Shown here: piece by piece, positions 27,316 to 39,300 of the stretch
Layout: each line of letters begins with the position of its first letter
How positions within the stretch are numbered: the first letter of the stretch is position 1
Assembly: GCA_964057225.1 (NCBI GenBank)
Contig: OZ059894.1
Span: forward strand, 14,518,131 to 14,582,130
Direction of reading: 5' to 3'
DNA from: Auanema rhodensis
Taxonomy: Eukaryota; Nematoda; Chromadorea; Rhabditida; Rhabditidae
Length of the DNA: 64,000 nt
Notes under the pieces: model-generated
What the model saw: the letters and a program-made list of their open reading frames with translations, nothing else
Databases searched by the model: none
Told to the model about the DNA's origin: nothing
Position numbers and translations under genes: made by a program

Positions 27316-30300
27316 AAAAGCTCCAATAACCTATTGTTTCGTGTCTTTAGGCAGTTTAGTATTATTTATTTCGATAAGTTATATATTATATCCATGTTAA
27401 TACTTAAAATTTGCATAGTGGAAGCATTAATCTTATAATTTATTCACCTTCGAAGATAACTCGTAGTTCCTGCTTCGACACATGAATTTAGTCTTCTATA
27501 GAGCTGTCGGCGAGATGGCCGTTCGTCTAAACTTGAGCTCGTCGTCTTCATTTTCATTCACACTTTCACAAAACCTTCTTGACGTCAGAAGTCGCTTGTC
27601 TTATTCTCAAAACTGCTTTTTTTCTCTTCCGCTTCGAGCTGATTCCGAATCAGTAAAAAAATTAATTGGGTAGAGAGAATATTCTCTTCGTCCCTCGGTG
27701 ACTAAAATGAAAATTTTGTCAAAAAAAAAATGAGGTTTGCACGGTGTTGTGTTTTGAAACGCAACAACATAGTATCCCATAGCCACTTCATATATATCTC
27801 ATTTCTATTTCATTTCTCTTCAACTCATTTTCATGATGATTCTTTTTTCTGATATAGAAATTATTGTTTTAACTACATTCTAATTTTCTTTTTCATTTTT
27901 CTCCTCAAAAAGTGCAAATTTTCTCTAAAATGTTAATTTTATTGATGTGTTAATAATATATAATACACATTTTGCTTCTTTTTCTACTTCTTCATCAAAG
28001 AAATCTTCTAAAAGGTTTCGTTTCAAACTGTGCAAAAACATATTATTCCAAAGCTTTAGTTAATATTTCGTTAACATGCATATTCGTTTTTTTTTAACTT
28101 TTTGCAATAATTTTTTTGGTTTCTGTTTATTCTGAAGTCCTTGATTGACTTCACTCAAAGTTACAATATTCACATAGAAAACATAAAGGATTTAATAAAT
28201 TCATAAGGTTTTATATAGCGATGTATATGAAAAGTTCTTCCATACTCCATACATTTAGCTAAATTCTTCATCTTTTTTTCTCATCTCTCTTTCTTGATCT
28301 CTTCCTCTTTCTCTTTCTGGTCTAAAGTCTCTCAAAGACATTTGTCTTTGATAATTAAATATTCTTCGTTATAATATGTATCATACGGACAAAGACTAAT
28401 GTGCTCACCAGATAGAAGATTTACGATCTCATATATTTCAGTATAGGTTATCAAACTTACATAGTTTAGACTTATGTGTAAATTCATTCACACACTCATG
28501 CATATCAAAAGCTTGAAGAGATTTTAAAATTCAATTTACACAATAAGAATACGCAAGGAAGAAAAATCAAAAAAGGGGAATAACTAAAGCAACTGGTCAA
28601 TGCGTTCAAATCATGAAAATGCAAAGGAAATTCTAGTTCACGTAAAAGTTCACGCCTCCTTATTTTCACAAGCATTTTGTAATTTTTGAATTTAACAAGA
28701 ATCAAGAGTAAATTGGAAACGAGGATATATTGAATAGAAAAAAAATTCTCATTCATAATTATATTTTCTACACCTTTTTTTTGCAAAAAATAATAAAGAT
28801 CTGTTTGTGTTACTTGATCTAGTTAAATAGCTTGAAATGCAGATGTAGGATGTAAACCTATGCATGTATACAGACATATATCAGTCGCATTCATTTAACC
28901 TATGTAATATCAGTCGCATGACGTTGATAGACTATTAATCTTTTGTTCAATAGTAAGACAAAAATGTTGGTAATTTGTATCTGCCAGTCACTTTCTTTCC
29001 TTTAATTATACATATATCATAGGCCAATCCCCCCCCCCAACTTCTCCCACCTACTAGTCATATATATTTTGTAGTTTTTTTCTTTGCTCTCTCACGAATT
29101 TAAGATTAAAAAAAATTTCTTCTTTAAATGATCAATTCAAGTTATTTTCAGTGATGATGCTAGGCTTAGTGTTTCAAAAGTCTTTTACATCAATTAAATT
29201 TTGTCTGCTCGCGTCAATATTCTGATTCTAATCCATCTATGTATATGAAAGAATTTTAATTATAACAGCCCGGATATCATAATTTTCAATTTCATCAAAC
29301 TTGATTTCTCTCTTTATTTTCAAAATTTTCAAAAATTTTAAATATGAATGTTTTTTGTTCCTTAATAGTCAGTAATCATACGAAACGCGTTATTTTCTGA
29401 ATTATGAAGCAACCGAAAATGAGCCAATTGTATTAGGAATTATCAAAGCATAAAACACGATTTCTTTCATTCAATGTTCGAACATCTCTAATAATCAGCA
29501 TGGAAACTCGGCTTCGTTTTCTTATACACTCATGTACATGCTTGATTGTTACCTTCTCGCTGAAAATAGATTTTCCAAAAATACAATCTTCAAATCATAT
29601 TAAGTCTTGTGCAAGACTCCAGCAATAATTTTTACGAGCTTTTAGTTTTTTTTTGTTAGTAAAAACTTGTGATCTTGAGAAAATGTGATCTATTCAAGAG
29701 AAATGTTTATTTATTCTTTATAGTATTTATTCTAAATACAAACAAAATTGGGTCTTAAGATTATTGTTAAAAATATTTTAAAGAATATGAAGATTGTATT
29801 AGAACTCCAGTAAGTTTGCGGAGTGTAGGCAAAGTTTATCAAGTTCTCTAAGAGTTGATACTATATTAGCGCAATTGAGAACTTCAATAATTACGTCATA
29901 TGGTTTAGGTTAAAAGTTTAAGATATTCAACTTAAATCTTTACTAAATTAGAAATTTGATTATGTTATGAAATCCTGAACTAAGTATCACACTTAAATAA
30001 TATAGTTTGATCAAAATGGCCGAACTTAAGAATAATGTGAAGAACTAAGTCATCCTCCACTTTCTCATATTCAATTTCCATGCTGATGTTGCTCAGCAAA
30101 AGCCTTTTGAACTTTTATATTCCCTTTTAAGTTAAACTAATTATTGAACTTCAGTTTCTCACATTGAAATGAAAGTTTGGGGCTTCGGAAATCTTCATCT
30201 TATAAGGTACATAATCCCTCCATTTTCTATAAAATACAATGCTATTTCATATTATAAATTTACGATTTATGCTCATTTGTCTACTTCTTCTCCATCTATA

Positions 30301-30600
30301 ACTTACATTACATTTATGTTTTTAATTACTGTGAATTAAATTTAAAATAGTTATTTATTATGAAGTACATTCTTTCTTCATATATTGATAAATATCTTAT
30401 GCTTCTATTAACACATACATTATGATCATATATAGACTATAGAATATATATATATATTTTTTTTAATTTTATTTTCTATAATATATTATTATAAAAGAAG
30501 ACCTCACATATGCTCATTCGGATTTATAAAAATTCATTTGAAAATTCATATTTGCAAGTTTTTCAATTTTCACATTTCCAATGATGAATTAGATATATAT

Positions 30601-30626
30601 AATATATGTATATATATATATATATA
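30601..30626. repeat. (AT)n microsatellite
   Basis: Nearly pure alternating AT/TA dinucleotides in the upstream region of the GPCR gene. Confidence 0.75.
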
Positions 30627-30999
30627 AATTCAGATATGAATGTGGATGTGCTACTATTCGATTTCTCTTTTTCAACTTCACCCATCATTTAACTTCCATG
30701 TCAATAAATTCAATTGAAGCTTCTACTTCCTTATTTATGATAAAACATATAATAACATAATATAATTTACTTGTGATAATATTACTACATACGTAATATA
30801 TGTTATATACATATGAATATTCAATGAAAATTTCTTCATATCCTTATGCCTATCTTTATCGTATATTTTGGTTTCCTGTACTCCTACTTCATTGTACTTG
30901 CTGTCCCGATTTGTCATCCGTTTTTACTTGGAATTTTATTCAACTTTCTCATTGAATACAAGGAGAATGCTGTTTCATTTCAGATCAAAATAGGCAATT

Positions 31000-32511
31000 A
31001 TGAAAGAAGCTACTCAGAATTCTACCACAGTTTATGTTGGAAGCCTGATGACGTCTGATTATATTCAACTAACTGTCTTTTCAATTCTTTTCATTATTGG
31101 ATTACCTGTGAATATTTCTACTCTATTATATATGCTCAAGCGATATCAACATGCCAGAAGTTTTCTGCTGTTAATACATATTAACTTAAATATTTCGGAT
31201 ATTTTAGTAAGTTTGACTTAATAATAATTGAAATATCTCTATTTCGCAGGTGTTAGGGGTTCATCTTCCTGGAATGATGGGATGGTTAATTACTAGTCAA
31301 TGGCTTGCTGGAAATGCGATGTGTAAGATTATGAGATTTTTGGACGCATTTGTGTGGGCTGCCAGGTAAACTACATATTCCTTAATTAATTCTTTTCGTT
31401 ATTAATTAACAGCCTAGTTCAAGCTAGAATGAAAAAAATTGTTTAAAATCATAAATCTATTTTTTTAAGTTCAAATATTATGGTCTGCATTGCTCTTTAT
31501 CGTCTAAGTGCACTACGATATCCATTATGGGTATCCGCTGTTGGTCATAGTCAGGTTCCGAGAATGCTCGCTACAGCATGGGCTTTGGCGGCAATTGCCA
31601 CTTCACCTCAACTCTATATTTGGAGACAGGTAATGATGATGCCATAGCGTGCCCATAAAAAACATGTCATCACATATTTAGGTTAATTACCCTAATATCA
31701 CGCAGTGTCAGTCAATCTGGGCTGCAAAGATTAGTCTGGAGCACATGGAGAGAACACTGAATCCAGATCAAGAGCCGACACACAAGATGAGTGAAGATGA
31801 TATATGGTGGATGAAGTTTTATGATATACAACATGTTATAATCATTTTCTACATTCCATTATTCATATTAGTAGTTTGTTATTTTTTAATTGTCAAGGTA
31901 AATACCTGATTGGATATACCACTCTATGTATATATACATTAGGACATCTACAAAACATTGAATAATGACCAAGATTCTTCATCTGTTATGTATCTAAGTG
32001 AAATCAGCCGCTTGTCAACATGTGGAAAAAGAGTTGTTCCGAAAGAAAGCACAAGTTTAGGTGAACACTACAATTTGTGGTTTTTGTATTCTTAGTTTGT
32101 CTATTTCAGTTACTGTAAGACCAGTTCGAGGTCAAGACAAGTTCAGAAGAGCAAAAGTTCGATCACTAAGAATAACACTTCTTTTAATTTTAACATATGC
32201 TATCACATGGCTTCCTTATAATCTGTTGAGTTGGTAAGCTCGAATTGGTCTTAGCGCAGCAATTTTAATTTTTTGTTCAGGTGGATGATTATTTCATTTG
32301 ATACGTTCACAGCATATCAAGATGCTTTGTATCCACTTGGTTTCCTCGTCATATTGAATAGTGTAATTAATCCTTTTATATATGGAAGGTTAGACGACTT
32401 ATTTTTATTCACCTTTTCAATTTAAATTTCAGATTCCAAGGATTGAAACTGCTATTTTCCTGTAAACAAAAGAAGTATAAACGAACATGGCTTCAATATT
32501 TGAGATCTTAA
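31000..32511 (+). CDS. GnRH/AKH-receptor-like rhodopsin-family GPCR
   Basis: A seven-transmembrane receptor of the rhodopsin class, closest in my reading to the nematode GnRH/AKH-receptor-like (gnrr) group. ATG 31000 follows an acceptor TTTCAG at 30978-30983. An N-terminal glycosylation motif (NSTT) precedes TM1 (VFSILFIIGLPVNISTLLYM). TM2 carries HINLNISDIL. The extracellular Cys before TM3 is in GNAMCKIMRFLDAF. At the end of TM3 the usual DRY is replaced by YRL (ALYRLSALRYPL). TM5 is HVIIIFYIPLFILVVCYFL. The third loop contains a basic RRAKVRSLR before TM6 (ITLLLILTYAITWLPYNLLSWW). TM7 has NSVINPFIYGRF, a variant NPxxY. The tail is short and basic. The ligand cannot be told from sequence; neuropeptide is most likely. 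Confidence 0.82.
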
Positions 32512-33131
32512 AATGAATTGTTTATTAATTAGTTAATATAACTATATGCTCAAAATATTACATGAGACATAAATAACAGTAGAACGAGAGCAACAACATA
32601 GAAGGGATAGGGTAAACTAGATTTAAGATTTATTGTTAAGCTAATATAACGCAATTTTTTGAACATCAGAGAAACTCCAGAAAGAAAACTTGTAGTAAGC
32701 TTATGTAATTCAAAATGAATTCATCACGTTGATGGAAAAACTGCTCATTCGAGACAAGATGTCCCGAAGAATAGAGCATGAAGTGTGATGTGTTACAAAA
32801 GATGTAACAGAAGCATACTACAGTAAAGTGGGAGCTCCGCTGATGTTAAATACCAAAATAAAAACTGCTCAACAACAATCTACGTCATCTAGTATGTAAA
32901 TGTACAGAGTGGCAAAATACAACGAGAACGAAGTCAAGAACAAGTGAACACTACAGAATGAATACAACAATTATTCAAGATTACTATATTTTTAATAATT
33001 TCTTTAAGAAAGAAAAGTATTCAATACTAACTAAAAACATTAAGATCAAAAAAAGTACTCGGGTCGGTTTTCAAGGCATGATAATCAAAAATTATTTTTC
33101 TACTCAGATTTTGAATTTATAAACTAATAAA
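32512..33131. other. Convergent intergenic region
   Basis: 620 nt between the 3' ends of the GPCR gene (+) and nxf-1 (-). AT-rich; no ORF or RNA gene recognised. Confidence 0.45.
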
Positions 33132-35762
33132 TTATTTTGCAAACGCTTCTTGAGGTATGTCCGCTCGACGAGCTAAAAATTGCTCACCGGCTAACTAAAA
33201 AATAAAAATTATTCAAGATTTTAAAAGTTAACATACAGCATAATTCCAATCAGAATCTTCTAAGCATCTCAAACTCCATTCCGGAAGCATACCACTGTCA
33301 CTAAAAAATAGTTATAATAACTGGCGGATTTATTAACAAGTAATGCTTACATGCTAAATTGTTCAACCATTTTCTTTCTTATATCTTCTGATGGGGCCGT
33401 TGACAAAGTACCCATGTTATTAGAAATTGTTGTCACATTAGCAGGAGCAGAGATGCACTAGAATCAATAATTATATCGGTAAGTATTTTACTATGATTTA
33501 CCTTATTTAACAGGGTTTTATAGCGAGCCATCCTTTCAGTAGTAATACCACTAATGAAAAGCATATCAGACAATACTGCCACAGCTCTATAACAAAGTTA
33601 GCATTCAATTCAGGTAATCATTTTCTAATTACATACCCTTCACCACGAGGAGCTACTACAAATGATCTTGAAAAGTAATTTAAAACTGGAACAGATCCAG
33701 GTTTAGCTAGAGTTCCATCTTCAAATAATCCTTGCACCGTGAAACCTAACAATTGTTGCTGAAAACAGAACCTTAGCATATATTACAAGAATTAAACATA
33801 CCGTAACAAGATGTACATCTACTATAAAGGATTCTCTATAGTGATTTGTAATTGGTAGTTTTGCTAATTGCACGACTATTTCCATAGAACCTGTATTTTT
33901 AGTAAGAAATAGAGAATGAAGCGAAAAAAAACCTTTGAAATTCCTGCTTGCACGATTTCTAGAGAACTTTTCCTGTTGAAGTACATTATGAGAAATACGA
34001 GCATATGTCAAATAACAATCACTGGAAAAAATATTATCTTTTAGTTTTTAAAATTTTAGGGCTTACTCGTCATGATAACGCACTGGCTGAGTATCTTGAA
34101 GGTTTGCAATGGTGACTGTTAACGTACTCTTAAAACATGTTATTGATTGCGAGAAAATTAATAATACTACAAACATTAGTGCTATCATAAGCATCCATGA
34201 GATTTTTACGCGTTATGGCTCCATCTTCCCCATCGTATTGCTTGAAGTATTCGTGAATAAATGTTTCCACAAGTCCTTTCAAATAATCCGTTCCGTAAAA
34301 ACCGGCCTATAAGATTTTGAAATTTTTCAAACTTTTAGGCTAGTATACCTGAAGAGGGGGTTCTCTTGTGTTTGTATCATCGGCACCAGGGTCGATGGGG
34401 TGTAAGCTTGCTGGTTCAACTTGACTGCCATCCTGTTATGAAATTGTTTATAGCCCAATCATTATATAAATCTTACCAAAGAAGTAACTTGAGGAAACAC
34501 TTGATGAATAGCACTAAACGTAAGCAGAAAATAAATAGTACTTTCACAGTATAGGTATTAAATACTAAAAGCTGAAATAAATAAAAAAATAATACTTGAG
34601 ATAATCAGTGATCCTTGTTAATTGCTGACAAACTGGATTTCCCTCAAAAAATAGAGTCTTTATGGGTAACCCTTTGAGGTGATTTAATTGTTCAATATTT
34701 CCAATCTGAACAGATTTGCGAATGAATATAATTTTTTGAAATCTAACCTGATTTTCTGATAAATCCAAAACTGAAAGAAATTTACAAACATTTACTAACA
34801 TAGCAGCGAAATCTAATACACGTAATCTATTGCCCTGAAATATTTTCTATAAGAAGTTTAAAGAAGAAAAAAACCTTTAAGCACAATGCTGTTATTCCTC
34901 CATATAATGTATCGATTCTTTCAATGACAGTTAACATAACGTTTCCTTTATTTAAAACCATATGCATATCTCTTTGACGGAATATAGGGTCCATAGCGAA
35001 TTCAGTTAAATCTAGCGCCCTTATTTCAGGATTGAACCTATTATCAACAACACTCTGAATATATACTCAAGTTTTTTTTGTTCGAAGCCAGTATTCTCAC
35101 GTTAATAGTAGAGACTTCCTCCTTGGTTAGTTTTGCCCATGGAGCAGGGAACTTCGATCTCATGAAAACTATTTTGGCTCCAGTGTCTTTATGAACAATA
35201 CGTTTACTGATAGCCTCTACAGCTTCTGCCACATCATCACTCTGCAGTAAAAAACTTAGCAGAAATACGTAAACCAGGACTCACTCTTAAATAAAATTCT
35301 ACTTCTTTCTTCTTTGTGATTTGAGGTAATAAAGGACGAAATTCATCAACACGTGACCCAAGTTGGCGTAATATCCAATGCATTCCATACTTTTCTCCTC
35401 CCGGGATCTACAAAACAATCACATTAAATGAATGAATGAATAAAAATATTCTTACTCTTATTTTGTTTACTAAATCAGCCTTTGAATTTGTTCCCGAAGC
35501 TCCTCTCATTTGCTGTTCCTTGGCAACATCACGATTCCGGCGAATAGAATCAGGCTTCAGTTGGTTAATAATTCTACCAAGTCCGCCATTTATGCGGTTA
35601 ACCCGAGTGACTATAAAAAAAATGAAATACTATGAAACTAGAAAAAATACCTGGCCGGTCCTCATCGTCCTCATATTTGCTAGCAATATCAGGATCGAAT
35701 GTTGCAAAGCGATTTTTTTTCGACAATTCTTTAGCATCTCTGCGATTTCCTCTGTGTGACAT
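33132..35762 (-). CDS. nxf-1: mRNA nuclear export factor NXF1/TAP
   Basis: NXF1 carries bulk mRNA through nuclear pores with its partner NXT1/p15. The start at 35762 gives MSHRGNRRDAKEL. An Arg-rich RNA-binding segment follows, including RVNRINGGLGRI. The RRM-like domain contains EKYGMHWILRQLG and VEFYLRVSDDVAEAVEAISKRI. Leucine-rich repeats follow: IRALDLTEF, CLKGNRLRVLDF, LSVLDLSENQ, GLPIKTLFFEGNPVCQQ. The NTF2-like domain begins around GADDTNTREPPLQAGFYG and includes LVETFIHEYFKQYDG and SFVVAPRGEGAVAVLSDML. The C-terminal UBA-like TAP-C domain is LPEWSLRCLEDSDWNY...DIPQEAFAK; in this family it binds FG-nucleoporins. An acceptor TTTCAG at 35768-35773 lies five bases before the ATG. Domain order and length match the family. 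Confidence 0.93.
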
Positions 35763-36372
35763 CTTTTCTGAAATAATATTATAAATAAAATAAAAAGTGT
35801 ACGTAGAATAAAGGAAAAACAGGAAAAACGGAGATCAACAAGAAGCACCAATCGATGAGCCCAATCTAAATCATCAAGCTATTTCGAAATCTTGAATGAG
35901 ATGCGATAAGCAATGTTAACTCTCCTAATACTACAATTTGCGTACAGGAATTGCTAGACAACGAAAATAATGAGCTAACATATTAACCAGGAACTCTTCA
36001 AACTTATGGTCAAAAAAATTATCACGCGCTAATTTAGGTACAACATACAAGCATTTTCTTAAGAGAGCAAAATAATAAGTTTTTTTAATATTAATCTGTA
36101 GAATATCCTAAGGCTAAAGCAATAAATTGCAATCGACAACTTACAACAACTAACCCCACTATTGAAGCATAATTTAAATAAGTTGTTAGGAAAACCAAAG
36201 AGACCTGAGGAAAAAGTGAACACGCGACGCGTACGCACCGCGCGAAATACAAACATTTCGTTCATATATTGGCGTCGTCGGAGCGCATTTTCTTTGTTCT
36301 ATGGTATTTATTCAGCTTTTATGTCATATATGGAACTAATAGTATATCTTGAAATATAGTATTTTAAATAAA
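35763..36372. promoter_or_regulatory. Divergent nxf-1 / ARID4 promoter
   Basis: 610 nt between two divergent start codons. A CpG-rich block at 36221-36287 stands out in AT-rich surroundings. It contains ACGCGT (36227-36232), GCGCGAAA (36240-36247, the complement of the E2F consensus TTTCGCGC) and GGCGTCGTCGGAGCGC (36271-36286). Confidence 0.6.
36240..36247 (-). promoter_or_regulatory. E2F-like site TTTCGCGC
   Basis: An exact match to the core E2F/DP consensus TTTSSCGC on the minus strand, inside the CpG-rich block between nxf-1 and the ARID4 homologue. The family of binding proteins is known; use of this site here is inferred. Confidence 0.5.
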
Positions 36373-39300
36373 ATGCAGGTAAGTAAAACATTTAAATTAT
36401 AGTTAATTATCGAAATTGTTTATTTTAATTTGTTATATCTGTTTTGTATATATATATAACATTAAGCTTGAACTAACATATAGATCAAAGCATTGTTGAT
36501 AACCAGAAAATTTAATTTATTGAAAGTATTTATTGAATTTTTCATAATTTTAGTCGGATGATCCTGCTTTTCTCTCTGTTGGCACGGAAGTTAGTGCTAA
36601 GTTTAAAGGAGCTTTCTGCGAAGCAAAGGTCAAAAAAATATCTAAATCTTTAAAATGCAAAGTGAGTTCTTGAACATTGCATTCGAACATTATATTAAAA
36701 GCTTCAGGTGAGTTTGAAAGATCCTCCTCTTGGTATTATCGTCGTAGAAGATAGTGCTGTAAAAAGCGGTACAATAGAAGTTGGACAAACTGTAGATGTT
36801 ATGCAAGGGAAAACCCTTGTGAAAGGCGTAGTCCAACATATTAAAGATTACAGTACTTACCACGTTGGTAAGTGTCTTTTATTGTTGTTTTTATTTATTA
36901 TGTTTTTTAAGTTTTTAACGATGGTGATGAAAAAGTTTTGAAACGAACCCAAATGTGCCTCAAAGGTGCTAAACATTTTGATTCCGCTGTTAACTTAGAT
37001 GCTTTACCTTTGTATAATCCTGAACAATTTGGGAGTCCTGTAGTCAAGGGCGCTTTGAAGGATAAAAAAGGGAAAAAGTTAGTTTAATTTTTTTACAAAA
37101 CTTCAACTACGTATTTTATTAGGAGGAAAACAACTGAAAGCCCTCTGCAACGAAGCAAACGGAAGAAAGACGATGATGAAGAAAGTGAAGAAGAACAAGC
37201 TAAGCGGAGAGAAAAGCGAGCTGCGGCTTCTGCTGCTACTGTTGCTATCGGAGAAATGGATCAGGTACTATATGAAAAAAGATCTAACTTTACTTTTTTT
37301 GTATTTAGTTTCATGGTGATACTGAAGTAAGCTGTGAGGGCTCCACAACTAGTGAAGAGAATAGCGATAACGAAAGAGACAAAAAGAAAAAAGAAGATGA
37401 AAAGGAGAAAGCGGCCAAACCTGGTAAAAGCGAGCTTAAAAAGGTATTCTTTCCAACATGATCTTTGTAAACTTTACATTCAAGGTGGAATATGTGATAG
37501 GCGAAGTCTACTCTGTATATGAAGAGGAAAACTCTAAAGGGAAATGGTTTCCAGCAGTTATTGTTTCTTTAAAAGCTTATAAAAATTCTCATAAAGCCAA
37601 AACTCTGACGAAAAAAGAAATTCCTGTGCGAAGTTTTCAAAACGGACGATAGTAAGCTACAAAATGTTTAATTATATTGTAAAATAAGTTTACAGTATGA
37701 TTGTGAATTCTTCTCATCTTGCTACTTTTGATGAAAATATTACAAAGAAGAAAGCATTTGAATCTTTTAATTCAGCTCTCAAAGTTGCTATAGAGCGAGC
37801 TAATGCTTTTCTCGATAAAGGTAGTTTCTTCTTATTATTGAATATTTTATTGGTTTGTTTAGATACATTACCTAACAATTGGGAAAAGTGTGAAATATAT
37901 AGTAGTAATAACACCAGAAAGAAAGAAAAGGTTTAGTTTAAAAATACTTGTTCCTATTAACTCGAAATTATTTAGATTGAAGTTGAAAGTGTTGAAACAA
38001 CTCCCGAGAAAAATGATAATAAGAATGAAAAGGACAAGAGCAAAAAAGCGTACGAATTTGTTTCTGTTACAATGTGAAAAATATATTTTAGAAATGAATC
38101 AGATTCATCTGAATCAGAGAGTAGTGATGAAGAAGAGTATGGTGAGGAACGTGATGTTTTTGTAGCCCAACTGTACAAATTTCAAGAAGAAAGAGGTTTT
38201 TTAAAACTGATTATGGATTAGTATAATTTATTCTGCAGGTACTCCTATCAACAGGGCACCTGTCTTAGGTGGTAAGGATATAGATCTTTATCGTTTTCAT
38301 CGGCTAGTTCAACATTATGGAGGTGTTAAACGGGCAACTTCTAATTCTCTTTGGAAAAAGGTAAATTTATATTCAGTAATCATATTCAGCTTGTTTTCAT
38401 TTCAAGATTTTAATGAGGATGAAACTTAATGGTTGTCCTGGAGCGACACCAGTTACTGTTCGAAAAGCTTATAACCGATATTTAATGCCATTCAATTCAT
38501 TCTATAAGCGATTGGGATGGTCATTAGATGAACTAACGTCATCCACTACCACTCAAACTAGAACAAGAGAACGTCGTTTGATAAGACCTGTTGTACCTGA
38601 AGCCAACCAAAAGGTAAATTTGTTTTTGGTGTTCATTTATATTGAATTTTATAGAAACGGAAAAAATCAGGTCCGTTGGATACCAAGGTGAAAGAGGAAG
38701 ACGATAAAGATTCCAAAGCTTCTGATTCCAAATCCAGAGATACATCGGTTAAAAAAGATACAGATATCAAAGAAAAGTACTGTTAGTGTAGTGAAGTGTT
38801 TATATTTTTCTATATCTTCAGAGCTGTGAAAATTGAGCCAGTGGATACAGAGGAGACTCCCGCCGTCGAACCTGTAAGAGAGTCCAAACGAAGGAGTGAC
38901 AAACTTGAAAAAACTGAAAAGGCTGAAAAAGCTGAAAAAGCTGAAAAAGCTGAAAAAGCTGAGAAGATTGAAAAGGCTGAAAAATCTGAGAAGATTGAAA
39001 AAGCTGAAAAAGCTGAGAAAGCTGAGAAAGAGAAATCGGAAAAGATGGAAAAAAGTGAAAAGCCTGAAAAGAATGAAAAATCCGAGAAACAAGAAAAGGC
39101 AGAAAAAATTGAGCAGTTAGAAAAGTTTGACAAGAACGAAAAGTCTGAGAAAGATAAAGTTGAGAAAGCTGACAAGCAAGAAAAGGATAAAGTTGAAAAG
39201 GTTTGTACAAAAACTGTTTCACATTCTCATATCTCGTGTTCAGGAAGTAAAAGGAAAGCAAGAAGATAAGCTCGAACAACCGTCCTCCTCAGATGAAAAG

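Larger units (their letters stand above)
26442..30999. other. Gene-poor 4.5-kb intergenic region
   Basis: No exon with protein-family similarity was found on either strand. The stretch contains a strongly purine-rich tract (about 27110-27315, GA-rich on the plus strand), a run of ten C (29029-29038), AT microsatellites (30446-30460 and 30601-30626) and otherwise A/T-rich DNA. An ORF at 27482-27673 is Ser/Phe-rich without recognisable motifs. The region probably carries 3' sequence of osm-6 and upstream regulatory DNA of the GPCR gene. Confidence 0.5.

Noticed and set aside
38667-39279. Long minus-strand ORFs (120-150 codons, Phe/Ser/Leu rich) opposite the ARID4 gene
   Set aside because: They arise because the 9-nt repeat on the plus strand lacks stops in several frames; the composition is not protein-like.
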